From Pedinophyceae sp. YPF-701 (Eukaryota > Chlorophyta > Pedinophyceae): 64,000 nt of DNA. The translations under genes were made by a program, and so were the position numbers. Every line of letters starts with the position of its first letter. Positions within the stretch are counted from its first letter, which is position 1. The notes under the pieces are model-generated. The model did not search any database, was not told the origin of the DNA, and saw only the letters and a program-made list of their open reading frames with translations. Shown piece by piece: positions 62,956 through 64,000 of the stretch. The stretch covers positions 481,001 to 545,000 of the forward strand of contig CAJZHL010000029.1 of assembly GCA_916048055.1 (NCBI GenBank), read 5' to 3'.

Positions 62956-64000
62956 TCACCCATAGTGCGTCTCCTCCATCCCCTCTGGCAGCACCAGCCG
63001 AGTCCCCCTAACGTCCCACCGACGCAGACGGTCCGCGACGCTCTGCTCCAGCTTGCCCGTCAGACTCTTGCACCCATAAACATACAGCTCCTCCAGCGCG
63101 CACAGCCCCTCCGGCAGCCTCCGCATGTCGCTATTGCGTGCCTGCAGCACCCGCAGCCTCGCAGCGCCGCCCAGTGCCTCCGCCGCGTCCTCCCAGTCCA
63201 GCTCTTCGCAACCGCCCACGTCCAGCTCCTCCAGCGCGTCCATGCCCCTCGGCAGCTTTCGTATGTTGCTGTGCGAGGCCTTCAGCACTCGCAGCCCCGC
63301 AGCGGACAACGCGGGCAGGAACGCCTCGCCGTCCAGCTGCTCGCAGCCACTCACGTCGAGCTCCTCCAGCGCCGTCAGCCCCTCCGGCACCCTCCTCACG
63401 GCAGGGCACCAGCTGACACTGAGGACACGCAGCCTCGCACAGATCCGCGCCGGCAAGAGGCCCTCCGTGATCTCTCCGTCGAAGTAGCTCAGATCCAGCT
63501 CCTCCAGCGCCGTCAGCTCCTCCGGCACCCTCAACAGCCCAGCGCTGTTCACCCCCAGCACGCGCACCCTGGGAGCGTTGCGCAGCGAGCTCACGTCCAG
63601 CGACTCGCAGCCGCTCACGTCGAGCTCCTCAAGCGCCGCCAGCCCCTCCGGCACCACCCGCATCCCCGTGCCCAAAGCATTCAGCACCCGCAGCTCCGCA
63701 GCGCCCGTCAGTGCAAGCTCGGGCTGCAGATTCTCGCACCCGTACACGTGGAGCTCCCGCAGCGCCCGCATCCCCGCGGGCAGCCTGCGCAGAGCGCTGC
63801 CCTCTGCGTACAGCACCCGCAGCCCCGCCGCGGACGACGCCGGCAGGCACGCCTCGTCCAGGCTCCTGCAGTCGCACACACTGAGCTCCTCCAGCGCGCA
63901 CATCCCCTCAGGCACCCTCCGCAGGCTGCTGTAGTCGGCCGTCAGCACCCGCACCCGCCCCGCGCTCGACGCCGGCAGGAACGCCTCGCCATCCAGCCGT
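62956..64000 (-). CDS. Leucine-rich-repeat protein, copy 2 (5' end beyond the window)
   Basis: The minus-strand frame is open from the window edge (64000) to the stop at 62956, giving at least 348 residues, so the N-terminus is missing here. It aligns with the C-terminal 60% of LRR copy 1 repeat for repeat: RVPEGMCALEELSVCDCRSL, AAGLRVLYAEGSALRRLPAG, RVVPEGLAALEELDVSGCES and LPRGMDALEELDVGGCEELD. Differences concentrate at exposed positions within repeats, as expected for diverging recognition surfaces. Whether it also carries the F-box-like start cannot be seen. Confidence 0.82.
   Translation of the reverse strand, partial: RLDGEAFLPASSAGRVRVLTADYSSLRRVPEGMCALEELSVCDCRSLDEACLPASSAAGLRVLYAEGSALRRLPAGMRALRELHVYGCENLQPELALTGAAELRVLNALGTGMRVVPEGLAALEELDVSGCESLDVSSLRNAPRVRVLGVNSAGLLRVPEELTALEELDLSYFDGEITEGLLPARICARLRVLSVSWCPAVRRVPEGLTALEELDVSGCEQLDGEAFLPALSAAGLRVLKASHSNIRKLPRGMDALEELDVGGCEELDWEDAAEALGGAARLRVLQARNSDMRRLPEGLCALEELYVYGCKSLTGKLEQSVADRLRRWDVRGTRLVLPEGMEETHYG

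Overview
The window is nuclear DNA of a eukaryote, most likely a flagellated green alga. It is very GC-rich, genes lie on both strands about every 2.3 kb, and most carry one to four short introns (about 60-660 bp) with GT-AG ends. Green-lineage markers are a Dof zinc-finger factor, an RWP-RK factor, an FAD7/8-type desaturase with a plastid leader, a probable plastid RimM and a plant-type membrane-anchored ubiquitin-fold protein. Two sperm-tail PG-rich repeat proteins suggest a flagellum. I could not fix the species. Gene models below were spliced by hand from reading frames, splice sites and phase; each multi-exon model sums to whole codons, apart from one apparent 1-nt frameshift in the Dof gene.

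Layout. 1-2.5 kb and 7.8-9.2 kb: non-coding DNA with dispersed repeats. 2.5-11.8 kb, all minus: Dof factor, STPGR protein, RWP-RK factor. 12.8-15.6 kb: two very tight same-strand pairs, COA4-like plus LYR protein (65 bp apart) and KxDL-like plus UBL3/MUB-like (6 nt apart, same frame). 16.5-28.6 kb: RAD54B, a deaminase-fold protein, a Rab GTPase with an apparent GC-AG intron, an unrecognised coiled-coil protein, and an N-terminally anchored hexokinase. 29.4-33.3 kb: a YqaJ/lambda-exonuclease-like nuclease converging on NOB1. 34.5-45.1 kb, plus strand: an ankyrin/TRPV-like channel with a very long internal loop, TAF12, a plastid omega-3/omega-6 type desaturase, and a second STPGR protein. 45.2-49.6 kb, minus: PLP aminotransferase, RimM, CENP-X/MHF2. 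50.7-59.6 kb: SMC6, a small ORF, an extended-synaptotagmin-like tether and a DCC-family redox protein. 59.8-64 kb: a tandem duplication of F-box-like/LRR genes, the second cut by the window end.

How they fit together. Genome maintenance is well represented: RAD54B (homologous recombination), CENP-X/MHF2 and SMC6 (divergent from one promoter region that holds a tandem palindrome), and a recombination-type nuclease. COA4-like and LYR proteins both serve mitochondrial respiratory or Fe-S assembly. The Rab, the tether and the prenylated ubiquitin-fold protein are membrane-traffic parts. The observations most worth testing are the two near-operonic gene pairs, the 5' splice-site bias to GTGCG, the mosaic repeat family, and the intron-bearing YqaJ-like nuclease. 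No CRISPR, tRNA, rRNA or intact transposon was found.
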